From Streptomyces poonensis (GTDB taxonomy: Bacteria; Actinomycetota; Actinomycetes; Streptomycetales; Streptomycetaceae), in assembly GCF_014650915.1 (NCBI RefSeq), contig NZ_BMVW01000028.1:1-48064 (forward strand): a stretch of DNA of 48,064 nt, read 5' to 3'. Both the position numbers and the translations under genes were made by a program. The notes under the pieces are model-generated. The model saw nothing but the letters and a program-made list of their open reading frames with translations, searched no databases and had not been told where the DNA came from. Shown here in pieces: positions 34,137 through 40,553 of the stretch (its first letter is position 1; each line of letters opens with the position of its first letter).

Positions 34137-34565
34137 TCAGCGGGCGGGCCGGGTACCGGACGGCGAGGCTCCGCGCCGCCAGTCCGAGGGCTTCTGGCCG
34201 CGGAACGTCTCGCCGCTCTCGATCCGGGCCTTGTTCCGGGCGAACTCGCGCTCGGCTGCCGACAGCTGCCGGGGCACGCAGCCGGGGTGTCCCCAGCCGT
34301 CGGTCACCTTCGTGATGACCTCGCCCTTGGCGTAGTCCTTGAAGCAGGCCCGGCAGGTGCCCGGGCACGCGGCCCGCACCGAGCCGCGCGGCAGCGGCAC
34401 CGCCTTCTTCGCCGCCGTCTTCTTCGCGGCCGGCTTCCCGGCGCCCGCCTTCTTCTTCGCCGCCTGCGCCCGCTTGATCGCCTCGCGCTGCGCCTTGCCG
34501 GGCCGCTTCTTCGGCTGCTGCCCACGTGCCGCCTTGGCGGCCTTCTGTGCCGGGGTCTGTCCCAC
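34137..34565 (-). CDS. lysine/alanine-rich zinc-finger DNA-binding-type protein
   Basis: A 142-residue protein from GTG 34565. The N-terminal half is histone H1-like: AQKAAKAARGQQPKKRPGKA, AKKKAGAGKPAAKKTAAKKA. The C-terminal half has CPGTCRACFKDYAKGEVITK then WGHPGC, a C-x3-C-x2-C...C zinc site, and a final helix SAAEREFARNKARIESGETF. The basic tail should bind DNA without sequence preference; the zinc part may add specificity. It is located between the replication-relaxation gene and the repeat block, so a role in nucleoid or origin structure is plausible. No ribosome site is evident. Confidence 0.6.
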   Translation of the reverse strand: MGQTPAQKAAKAARGQQPKKRPGKAQREAIKRAQAAKKKAGAGKPAAKKTAAKKAVPLPRGSVRAACPGTCRACFKDYAKGEVITKVTDGWGHPGCVPRQLSAAEREFARNKARIESGETFRGQKPSDWRRGASPSGTRPAR

Positions 34566-34639
34566 GCGCGGATCGTAGAGGCCGACGTGCGGCGGGCGGC
34601 GCGCGCCACGCGCACCGGATGTCCCAGGCGGTGGCGCGC

Positions 34640-35370
34640 GGGTGCGGACCAGCGCGCGCGGTGCGTTGAGTTGCGCGCGATGGAACGCACTCCCCACCCG
34701 GTGGAGCGCACCGAGTGGACTCCACCCGCACCTGGTGCGTAGCGCGATGGCCTCCACTCTCCACTCGATGCGGACGATGTCGTGCACTTCCACCCGGTGG
34801 AGCGCACCCCGATGCGGCGATGCACGACATCGTCCGCGCCACGCACCGCCCCTACGGACGGTGACGGCGCACGGTGCGGTGGGAGGGAGAGATCTCCCCT
34901 CCGCCACGGTGCATCGGGGGCCCGATGCGTGCCGCCCCCGAAGAGGTAGCGGACGCTGTCAAGGGAAAACGTCGAAGATTACGCGGAAACTCGTAGCTGG
35001 ACTAGGGTTGCTTTCCACCCGATGGGCTGGGTGGAATCCGGCGGCACACCTGGTCAAGGAAGGTGCATCAAGTGCACCGCGCCCGATGCGCCGTCACCCT
35101 TTGTATACGCATTGGGTGGAACGTGCGGAGTGGCGGCCACTCCCGTGCGGTGCGCCGGTGCGGTCGGCGGGAGCGCGGTGCATCGTCGGCCGGCGCGCCG
35201 GATGCACCGCACCGTCACCGCACCGGCGCGCGATGAACCGCACCGCGCGCCGGATGCCGGGATATCCTGCACTCCCCCACCGGATGGTGCGCACTGGAAT
35301 GGAGTCCACCCGATGCGCTCCACCGTGGTCTCCACTCGCTGGGCGGACTCCACTCCCACCCGCCCAGCGG
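34640..35370. repeat. iteron-like repeat block, candidate replication origin
   Basis: No gene fits here. At least 13 copies of GGTGCG or CGCACC occur (for example 34641, 34660, 34707, 34734, 34803, 34842, 34873, 35149, 35157, 35208, 35219, 35239, 35286), far more than chance. An exact 19-base repeat CCACCCGGTGGAGCGCACC lies at 34694 and 34790. Several palindromes (TCCACCCGGTGGA; GCATCGGG/CCCGATGC at 34911-34928; GCTGGGCGG/CCGCCCAGC at 35338-35368) and GGAGTCCACC repeats add structure. Bases 34961-35020 are much less GC-rich and may be the unwinding element. The neighbours are replication-type genes. Confidence 0.65.
34770..34837. repeat. 17-bp inverted repeat with nested hairpin
   Basis: GCGGACGATGTCGTGCA (34770-34786) and TGCACGACATCGTCCGC (34821-34837) are perfectly complementary. 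The 34-base loop holds TCCACCCGGTGGA, a second hairpin, and one GGTGCG-family hexamer. It sits inside the iteron-like block. Confidence 0.7.
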
Positions 35371-35409
35371 TCCACGCACAGGGCGCGCGGTGGAGTCCAC
35401 CGTGGTCAC

Positions 35410-35607
35410 TCATCCCCGGCGGCGGCCCCGTGCGGTGCGCCACGGGTTCGGCCGGCCGCCGGGGTACTGCCGTGAGCGGGAGCGGCGCCGGACGGGCGAC
35501 GGCTTCGGCGACGGGTACAGCGCCGCCCGCAGCCGCGACGCGTCGGCAAGCTGCTCCAGGCGCTCGAGCTGCTCCGGTGAGAGGTGCGGGGGAGTCGGAT
35601 GGATCAT
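35410..35607 (-). CDS. small basic protein
   Basis: A 65-residue protein; ATG 35607 follows GGAG by 6 bases. The N-terminal helix MIHPTPPHLSPEQLERLEQL is followed by ADASRLRAALYPSPKPSPVR and a very basic end (RRRSRSRQYPGG, WRTARGRRRG). The N-terminal part looks structured and the tail looks nucleic-acid binding. It reads toward the iteron-like block. The family is unknown. Confidence 0.55.
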   Translation of the reverse strand: MIHPTPPHLSPEQLERLEQLADASRLRAALYPSPKPSPVRRRSRSRQYPGGRPNPWRTARGRRRG

Positions 35608-35822
35608 CGGGGTCTCCGTGCTTCGGTGGGTTCGCTCCCCTGCACCTTCGCTGTCTCCGTCGCCTGCGGGGGCGCTCGCGCGGCCCACGTCCCGGCAGGC
35701 GCTCCGGCGACTTCACCCGTCGTCCCGGGAGACGGGCAGAGCTCTGGGGCCCACGAGGATCCGAACGCGCTGACGCCACGGGCATCAGGTCCGTGGGCGT
35801 CGGCGCGGTCAGCGGTTGGAGG

Positions 35823-36554
35823 TCAGCTCGCCATCATGGCCTGGAGGTCGCTGAGGGCCAGCTCGTTCGTGCCACGGTCCGCCGCCTTGCTCTGCGTCCA
35901 CGCGAGGACCGCCGGATGGGCGTCCTGGAACGGGGCGCCGACGGCCGTGTGCTGCCCGTCGGTGGTGGCGACCTGGGTCAGGTAGGCGGCCAGGGCGTGC
36001 GGGCCGCCGCCGTTGTAGCCGATCTCGTACCCCAGGGCGTTCCTCTGCGGAAGGAGCGAGAGGACGCCCTTGTCCGTCCGGGCCCAGAACAGACCGCGGC
36101 CGGTGTAGAAGCGGCTGAACGTGTCGTTAGGGCGTAGTTCGAGCGGGGCGTACGTCGTGTAGCTCCACTGGTCCGTGCCGCCGGTGCCCGCGTGCTTGAA
36201 GTGCTCGCCCACGACGGGCAGCCCGAACTCGGGGTCGTAGAAGGTCCGGCGGCACAGGCAGCCCGATCCGTCGATGGCTGAGGGACTGTCCTTGTCCTCC
36301 GCAACGCACGGGTGGAACAGGGCCGGGATGTTCTTCGGTTCTACGAGGGTGCAGTGCATCGCGTTCGGCTTGCAGCGCACCAGTCTCCCCAGCCACTCCT
36401 GGAAGTGAGGTGTCACGGTCTGCTGCGCCTCGATGTCCAGTACGGCGTTCAGCGACGACGTGACGGCGCCGCGCTGGGGCTCGGTGTAGAGGACGAAGTT
36501 CAGGTAGCCCTTCGTCGGATCGGTCAGGTTCAGATCGCGGGCCTCGTAGGGCAA
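35823..36554 (-). CDS. hypothetical protein with TTG start
   Basis: A 243-residue protein. TTG 36554 has GGAG 7 bases upstream, and no ATG or GTG fits. Segments include KGYLNFVLYTEPQRGAVTSS, TVTPHFQEWLGRLVRCKPNA, MHCTLVEPKNIPALFHPC, CLCRRTFYDPEFGLPVVGEH, YTGRGLFWARTDKGVLSLLP and NALGYEIGYNGGGPHALAAY. Several cysteines and aromatic residues suggest a globular enzyme or binding protein; no signal peptide or known motif is seen. It lies 58 bases after the 194-residue gene on the same strand and is probably in one operon with it. Confidence 0.6.
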   Translation of the reverse strand: MPYEARDLNLTDPTKGYLNFVLYTEPQRGAVTSSLNAVLDIEAQQTVTPHFQEWLGRLVRCKPNAMHCTLVEPKNIPALFHPCVAEDKDSPSAIDGSGCLCRRTFYDPEFGLPVVGEHFKHAGTGGTDQWSYTTYAPLELRPNDTFSRFYTGRGLFWARTDKGVLSLLPQRNALGYEIGYNGGGPHALAAYLTQVATTDGQHTAVGAPFQDAHPAVLAWTQSKAADRGTNELALSDLQAMMAS

Positions 36555-36612
36555 CGTGGCGCTCCAATGCGGGTGCCTGGCGGCCGGGGCGCGGCCGCGG
36601 GGAACGGTGAGG

Positions 36613-37197
36613 TCAGCCAGCGCGGTGTTCGGGGCGCAGGGTCAGGCCGCGGTTAAGGAACTGCTCGGTGTCGTCCGGTCCCAAGCCGAGGGCGCGGGAG
36701 ACGGCGGTGCCTTCGTCGTCGCGGACGAAGACGAGCAGGATCTTGCGGCTGGCGGGGTCGGCCATGGCCCGGCGGGCGGCTTCGACGGTGTGGGCGACGC
36801 AGCCGGTGGTGCCGTCTTCGACGACCTCCCGGCGCGTGGTGTCGTCCCAGACGTTGAGCTGGAGGTTGGCGCCCTCGGTGGAGCAGTCCTCCTTGGAGTC
36901 CGCACCGAGGACGCAGCGCCCGAGCAGTGCGGCGTGGGCGTGGCGCTGGAGGTAGACGACCTTCCCCAGGACTTCCTCAGCGTGCTTTTCCAGATTCTTC
37001 TGGATCATCTCCCGGGGCATGATCTGGACTTCCGAGCCCGAGGACCTCGCCCGGATGAGAAGCGCCGACACGGTCTTGGCGAGGTCGTCGGCCATGCTGA
37101 GCAGGCCCACCAGGTTCACGTCGCTGCGCTGGCGGGGCGGGGGCGGTTCGTCGGGGTATCTCTCCAGCGGTTCCAGGGGTTCGTGCGGGTCGGTCAA
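36613..37197 (-). CDS. hypothetical protein with TTG start
   Basis: A 194-residue protein from TTG 37197, preceded by GGGAGGAACC. After a Pro/acidic lead (TDPHEPLEPLERYPDEPPPP) come NLVGLLSMADDLAKTVSALL, VQIMPREMIQKNLEKHAEEV, LGKVVYLQRHAHAALLGRCV, NVWDDTTRREVVEDGTTG and MADPASRKILLVFVRDDEGT. It alternates helices and strands like a small alpha/beta protein. No motif is recognised. It is followed by another TTG-start gene, which is an unusual pairing. Confidence 0.6.
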   Translation of the reverse strand: MTDPHEPLEPLERYPDEPPPPRQRSDVNLVGLLSMADDLAKTVSALLIRARSSGSEVQIMPREMIQKNLEKHAEEVLGKVVYLQRHAHAALLGRCVLGADSKEDCSTEGANLQLNVWDDTTRREVVEDGTTGCVAHTVEAARRAMADPASRKILLVFVRDDEGTAVSRALGLGPDDTEQFLNRGLTLRPEHRAG

Positions 37198-37300
37198 GGT
37201 TCCTCCCGTGCCGGGTGCCAACGCCCCGATTCTCAGTCCGGGCCGCCGGGCCTCGCGGGTGAAGTCACAGATCGGCCACCTGCTGGCCGGTTGGCATCCC

Positions 37301-37498
37301 TCACCGCTCGGGGCTGGCTCCCCTGCCCTGGTCGGGCTGCGCCGTGTGGTGCTGCTGACTGCCCGCGTCGGCGGCCGGAGCCTGCTTCGCCGGGTGCGCG
37401 TGTTTCGCCTGGTCCGCCTGCTCTTCGACCGTACGGCCGCGGGCCTCGGCTGCGCGGGTGAGCGCGGCGAGGCGGGCCAGGTTCTGCGGTGAGGTCAT
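37301..37498 (-). CDS. small hypothetical protein
   Basis: A 65-residue protein, ATG 37498, starting MTSPQNLARLAALTRAAEAR then GRTVEEQADQAKHAHPAKQA. It is a helix with a Gln/His-rich tail (DAGSQQHHTAQPDQGRGA). Its start overlaps that of the divergent RepL-like gene by 10 bases. There is no known family. Confidence 0.45.
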   Translation of the reverse strand: MTSPQNLARLAALTRAAEARGRTVEEQADQAKHAHPAKQAPAADAGSQQHHTAQPDQGRGASPER

Positions 37499-38076
37499 CC
37501 ACGTCGCGGGGTCCCACCGCCTACAGCCGGTCCTCCGGCTCCACCATCGAGCTGCCCGCCGGCCATGCCGCCCAGGTCTTCCCGGTCGGCTCCAGCACGG
37601 GGTTCATCGGCGAGGCGTTCTCCATGGACAGCCTGGAGTTCATGCGCTGGGCCGCCGTTCGCTACGACAGTGACCGGTTCGTGCTCGTGGTGCTGTTCCA
37701 CCTGATGGGCTCGCAGAAGCCTGGCGGGCTGATCGAGGTCAAGCACGAGGACGTCGCCGAGCATCTCGGGTACAGCCGGCCTCACATCAGCCGCGTCTTC
37801 AACGTCCTGGAGGCCGACGGCGCGCTGCGCAGGGTCCAGCGGGGCCTGTACCAGCTCAACCCTGCCGCGTCGCTCAGGGGCGGGCTCAGGGAGCCGCGGA
37901 AGGGCGAGAAGAAGCGCTCCAAGGCGGGTATGAGCGACAGGGTGGAGCAGCTGGACCTGTTGCGCGAGATCATGGAGGACCCGGACGCGCCCGAAGCGTT
38001 CCGGGCGATGGCCGCTCCCGGCGCGAAACTGGAAGTGCGCAAGGAGTCGGATGGGGAAGGGAAGGCCACGTCATGA
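37489..38076 (+). CDS. RepL-like winged-helix protein 1
   Basis: A 195-residue protein from GTG 37489 (ATG 37624 is an alternative, but the preceding GHAAQVFPVGSSTGFIGEAF looks conserved). The core MDSLEFMRWAAVRYDSDRFV, LVVLFHLMGSQKPGGLIEVK and HEDVAEHLGYSRPHISRVFN then VLEADGALRRVQRGLYQLNP is a winged helix of the RepL type, where plasmid initiators bind the origin. The tail is charged (REPRKGEKKRSKAGMSD). Its stop overlaps the ATG of the next gene (ATGA), so they are translated together. Confidence 0.6.
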   Translation: MRSSTSRGPTAYSRSSGSTIELPAGHAAQVFPVGSSTGFIGEAFSMDSLEFMRWAAVRYDSDRFVLVVLFHLMGSQKPGGLIEVKHEDVAEHLGYSRPHISRVFNVLEADGALRRVQRGLYQLNPAASLRGGLREPRKGEKKRSKAGMSDRVEQLDLLREIMEDPDAPEAFRAMAAPGAKLEVRKESDGEGKATS

Positions 38077-38639
38077 CGTCCGCTGCCGAGGAATGGGTTC
38101 CGCGCCGCAACGTGCTGTGGGGCAGCTTCAACGGTCTCGCGTACGTACCGCGGCTTCCTCCCACCGCCTACACGCTGCTGCTACACATGATGACCGAGCA
38201 GGAGCCCGGCGGCCTGGTCGTCGCCACGCACGACGAACTCGCGGCCGGCCTCGCGATGGAACGCGGCATGATCAGCCGCGCCATGCCACACCTGGTCGCC
38301 GCCCGGCTCGTCACCGTGGTCCGCCGCGGCCGCTTCCAGCTCCACCCGATGATCGCCGCCTTCAACGACCCCCGCGAACAGCAGCGAGCGGTCAAGGCAC
38401 TCCCCCGGAACATGCGCCTGGACGCCGGCGACTTCGAAGACGAGTACGAGCGTCGCTTCCAGCTCCACCTGGACGAGAAGGCCCGCAAGGCCGAAGCCAA
38501 GGCCAAGGGCAACGTCACGTCCATCAACAAGCCCCCCCCGCCTCAAGCGCGTCCACTGATCGCCAGCGGCCTCACCGAGACGGCGTCGCACCTTCGGGTG
38601 CGACGCCGTTCTCGTGCCCGAAACAGTGGCACCGGGTGA
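38073..38639 (+). CDS. RepL-like winged-helix protein 2, probably extended by a C-tract slip
   Basis: A 188-residue product as read. MTSAAEEWVPRRNVLWGSFN, LPPTAYTLLLHMMTEQEPGG, ATHDELAAGLAMERGMISRA and MPHLVAARLVTVVRRGRFQL followed by HP form a winged helix parallel to gene 1. A charged helix follows (EDEYERRFQLHLDEKARKAE). At 38532-38539 there are eight C; with seven, the frame would end at TGA 38557, just before the terminator. The last 35 residues therefore may be an artefact. Paralogy to gene 1 suggests a pair of initiators or initiator plus regulator. Confidence 0.6.
   Translation: MTSAAEEWVPRRNVLWGSFNGLAYVPRLPPTAYTLLLHMMTEQEPGGLVVATHDELAAGLAMERGMISRAMPHLVAARLVTVVRRGRFQLHPMIAAFNDPREQQRAVKALPRNMRLDAGDFEDEYERRFQLHLDEKARKAEAKAKGNVTSINKPPPPQARPLIASGLTETASHLRVRRRSRARNSGTG
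38580..38609 (+). terminator. terminator of the RepL-like operon
   Basis: A 13-bp stem ACGGCGTCGCACC / GGTGCGACGCCGT closed by a TTCG tetraloop. It lies inside the currently open C-terminal frame of RepL-like 2, which supports the idea of a frame slip upstream. Confidence 0.85.
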
Positions 38640-38689
38640 GCTGGTTCGTTCTGCTCCGCCCGGACAAGCCGCTGCTGCGGGGGCCGTGA

Positions 38690-39030
38690 CCGATCCATGC
38701 AGCAGCCGTGCATAGATCACCCCCGGAACATCGCAGATCTGCGATGTTATGCAGCGCTGCAGCCGGTCCACGACGCTGCTGCTACCCCGGACCAGCGGGG
38801 GCGCGCTGCATCGAGGCCGGGGGCCTGCTGCACGAGCAGCAACCGTGCGGCGCCTGGCCCATGCAAATGCTGCGCTGCCCTCGGCAACACCACCTTGCTG
38901 CCACCCGACGACCACCACGAATAACGCAAGCAGCACCCCACCGATGACGGCCATCACCCACCGTGCAGCAACCCGCTGCACGCCATGTCGAGCAGCACGA
39001 CCAGGAGCAGCGCCGTGCAGCAGATGCAGG
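38690..39030. repeat. GCAGC-rich repeat block, second candidate origin or partition site
   Basis: No gene fits. The words TGCAGC or GCTGCA occur about nine times in 320 bases, with many further GCAGCA/TGCTGC copies (for example TGCAGCGCTGCAGCC at 38751-ish and GTGCAGCAACCCGCTGCACG). A perfect 22-bp palindrome is near the left end. The block follows the RepL-like operon directly, as iterons often do. Confidence 0.55.
38727..38748. promoter_or_regulatory. 22-bp perfect palindrome
   Basis: The left half is AACATCGCAGA and the right half is its exact complement. It is flanked by TGCATA at 38709 and TATGCA at 38748, which extend the symmetry. It may be a binding site for a dimeric protein such as a RepL-like or partition protein. 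Confidence 0.6.
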
Positions 39031-39422
39031 CCTTCGCCGACGGCTGTCCTCACAGCTCACACGCCTTCGGTTCACCCCTCTACCTGGGTGTTCGGGCTGT
39101 AAGACTCACAATCTCCGCGTCGCCAGGGAGGTCCAGGCACTCCTTGCGCGGGGCCGGGAGCAGTGGGACGGGGCCGCCGGGCAGCAGCCCGCGGCGGCGC
39201 AGAGTCTGGGAGCGTTCGCGGCAGCGGCTGCCCTTTGTTGCGCCCATTGCGCTCCGCCGTAGAGCTGAGCCGAAGCACGCTACTTGTCATCGGTAGGGGT
39301 AACCAACTGTGCCTATGAGGCGGCAAAGCACCGCAGTTGTCACCGAATCGGCAGGCTACTTGGCACCAGTGACGCGGACAGCGGGATTGTTGTCACCGAG
39401 CGCAGCCGTCTCTGATCGGCTG
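39031..39422. other. intergenic region with TTGTCACCGA direct repeat
   Basis: No gene is supported. TTGTCACCGA occurs at 39337 and 39390. The region is less GC-rich than its surroundings from about 39270. Confidence 0.45.
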
Positions 39423-39821
39423 CTATCGGGAGGCGAGGGGGACGGTGATTACGAGATGCCCGTCATCGTCGGGTTGAGGGGTATCGAGAGCGTTCATACG
39501 GGTGGCCAGGTGGCCGATCACGCGGCTGGTGAGTGACTCGTCCGGTGTGGCTATGCCCTCCGGGGGCAGACGCGCTTCGTCCTCACTCGGTGGGGTGCTG
39601 CCGAAGTAGCGGGCTGTGTCCATGTTGACGACCCAGCAGGCCAGGGAGACCTTGATCTGTCCGGGTACCGCGATACGGGCTCGGATGTGGGCGCACATAT
39701 TGAAGCCGTCTCCGCGGAAAGTAACTGTCGTGGAGGGCTCCTGGCCGTCAGCGCACTGGTGCATCAGTTCGCGTACGGCCGGTTCGACGACGGCTCGAGC
39801 CATGGGTTCTGTGTAGACCAT
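39423..39821 (-). CDS. hypothetical protein upstream-regulated by TGTCACAA repeat
   Basis: A 132-residue protein with ATG 39821 after GGGGAG. It has a helical start (MARAVVEPAVRELMHQCADG), strands (STTVTFRGDGFNMCAHIRAR, IAVPGQIKVSLACWVVNMDT) and a C-terminal part ESLTSRVIGHLATRMNALDT ending HLVITVPLASR. This could be a small alpha/beta protein. It lies downstream of tpg on the same strand, with a direct repeat in between. The family is unknown. Confidence 0.55.
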   Translation of the reverse strand: MVYTEPMARAVVEPAVRELMHQCADGQEPSTTVTFRGDGFNMCAHIRARIAVPGQIKVSLACWVVNMDTARYFGSTPPSEDEARLPPEGIATPDESLTSRVIGHLATRMNALDTPQPDDDGHLVITVPLASR

Positions 39822-39909
39822 CTGCTCCCCTTGTCAGGTGCTGCAGTGTCCCAGGCGGGGCCCTCTACGGCTACACCGCCTGCGAACGACGGGCGGAAGC
39901 TGCCGTTCT

Positions 39910-39937
39910 TTGTGACAACAAGCCTGCCCTTGTGACA
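39910..39937. repeat. TTGTGACA direct repeat spaced by two helical turns
   Basis: TTGTGACA occurs at 39910 and 39930, exactly 20 bases apart, with TATAGT just after. It lies between tpg and the 132-residue gene and could be an operator. Confidence 0.4.
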
Positions 39938-39991
39938 TCTATAGTGCTTTGGCTCAAGAGCCGTATCTCAAGTTGGGGAGTGCGTGCCTGA

Positions 39992-40549
39992 TCAGAAATC
40001 CAGATCGAGGTAGTCAATGTCGTTGATGGCCACGTCCGAGAGCCCCATGGCGCGGCCTCCGCCGTCCTGGAAATACACCTCTTTGAATCCATCGGCGATG
40101 ATTCCGCGCATCTGCTGGTCGCTGGCCCCGGCGTCGCGGGCGTCGAACAGGCGCTGCGCGTACTCCGGGGGGAGGTGCACGGTGAGCCGCCGGAACCTTC
40201 CGTCGTCGGTCGTGCCGACCGGCGCGGTGTACCCGAACCGGGCGCGGGTCTCCACCGTGATTCCGCCCGTGGTGGCGGCCTGGCGCTGCCGGCGCTTGCG
40301 CACCAGCGGCTGCCACCGCTGCCGTACCGCGTCGTCGATCTTCGCGGCGACGTCGGCGCGGGCGTGCTTGCGGGCGCCCCGCCGGTAGCGGTTGACGGAG
40401 TCGGCGGTGACCCCGATCTCCTGCGCGACGGCCCTGGCGCTGCCCAGCTGCTTGAGCAGGTAGCCGATCTGGCCCTTGAGGCTCTTCGGTGGCTGGCGGG
40501 TGAAGGCTTCCCGGTCGGCGCGCTCGATCGCGTCGTCGATCTCCCCCAC
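39992..40549 (-). CDS. tpg: telomere terminal protein Tpg
   Basis: A 185-residue protein, the usual Tpg length. It reads REAFTRQPPKSLKGQIGYLL, KQLGSARAVAQEIGVTADSV then NRYRRGARKH (HTH-like), RQRQAATTGGITVETRARFG, RRLTVHLPPEYAQRLFDARD and ends DIDYLDLDF, all hallmarks of Streptomyces Tpg. Tpg is covalently joined to the 5' ends of linear replicons and primes end-patching. GTG 40549 lies 4 bases after the tap stop, so the pair is coupled. Its presence argues for a linear replicon. Confidence 0.95.
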   Translation of the reverse strand: MGEIDDAIERADREAFTRQPPKSLKGQIGYLLKQLGSARAVAQEIGVTADSVNRYRRGARKHARADVAAKIDDAVRQRWQPLVRKRRQRQAATTGGITVETRARFGYTAPVGTTDDGRFRRLTVHLPPEYAQRLFDARDAGASDQQMRGIIADGFKEVYFQDGGGRAMGLSDVAINDIDYLDLDF

Positions 40550-40553
40550 GGTC

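Noticed and set aside
34640..35370. Terminal palindromes of a Streptomyces telomere
   Set aside because: The block is internal with genes on both sides and does not begin like known telomeres; the word content fits iterons better.
38690..39030. CRISPR-like array
   Set aside because: The GCAGC words are short, in both orientations and irregularly spaced, with no repeat-spacer pattern and no cas gene.
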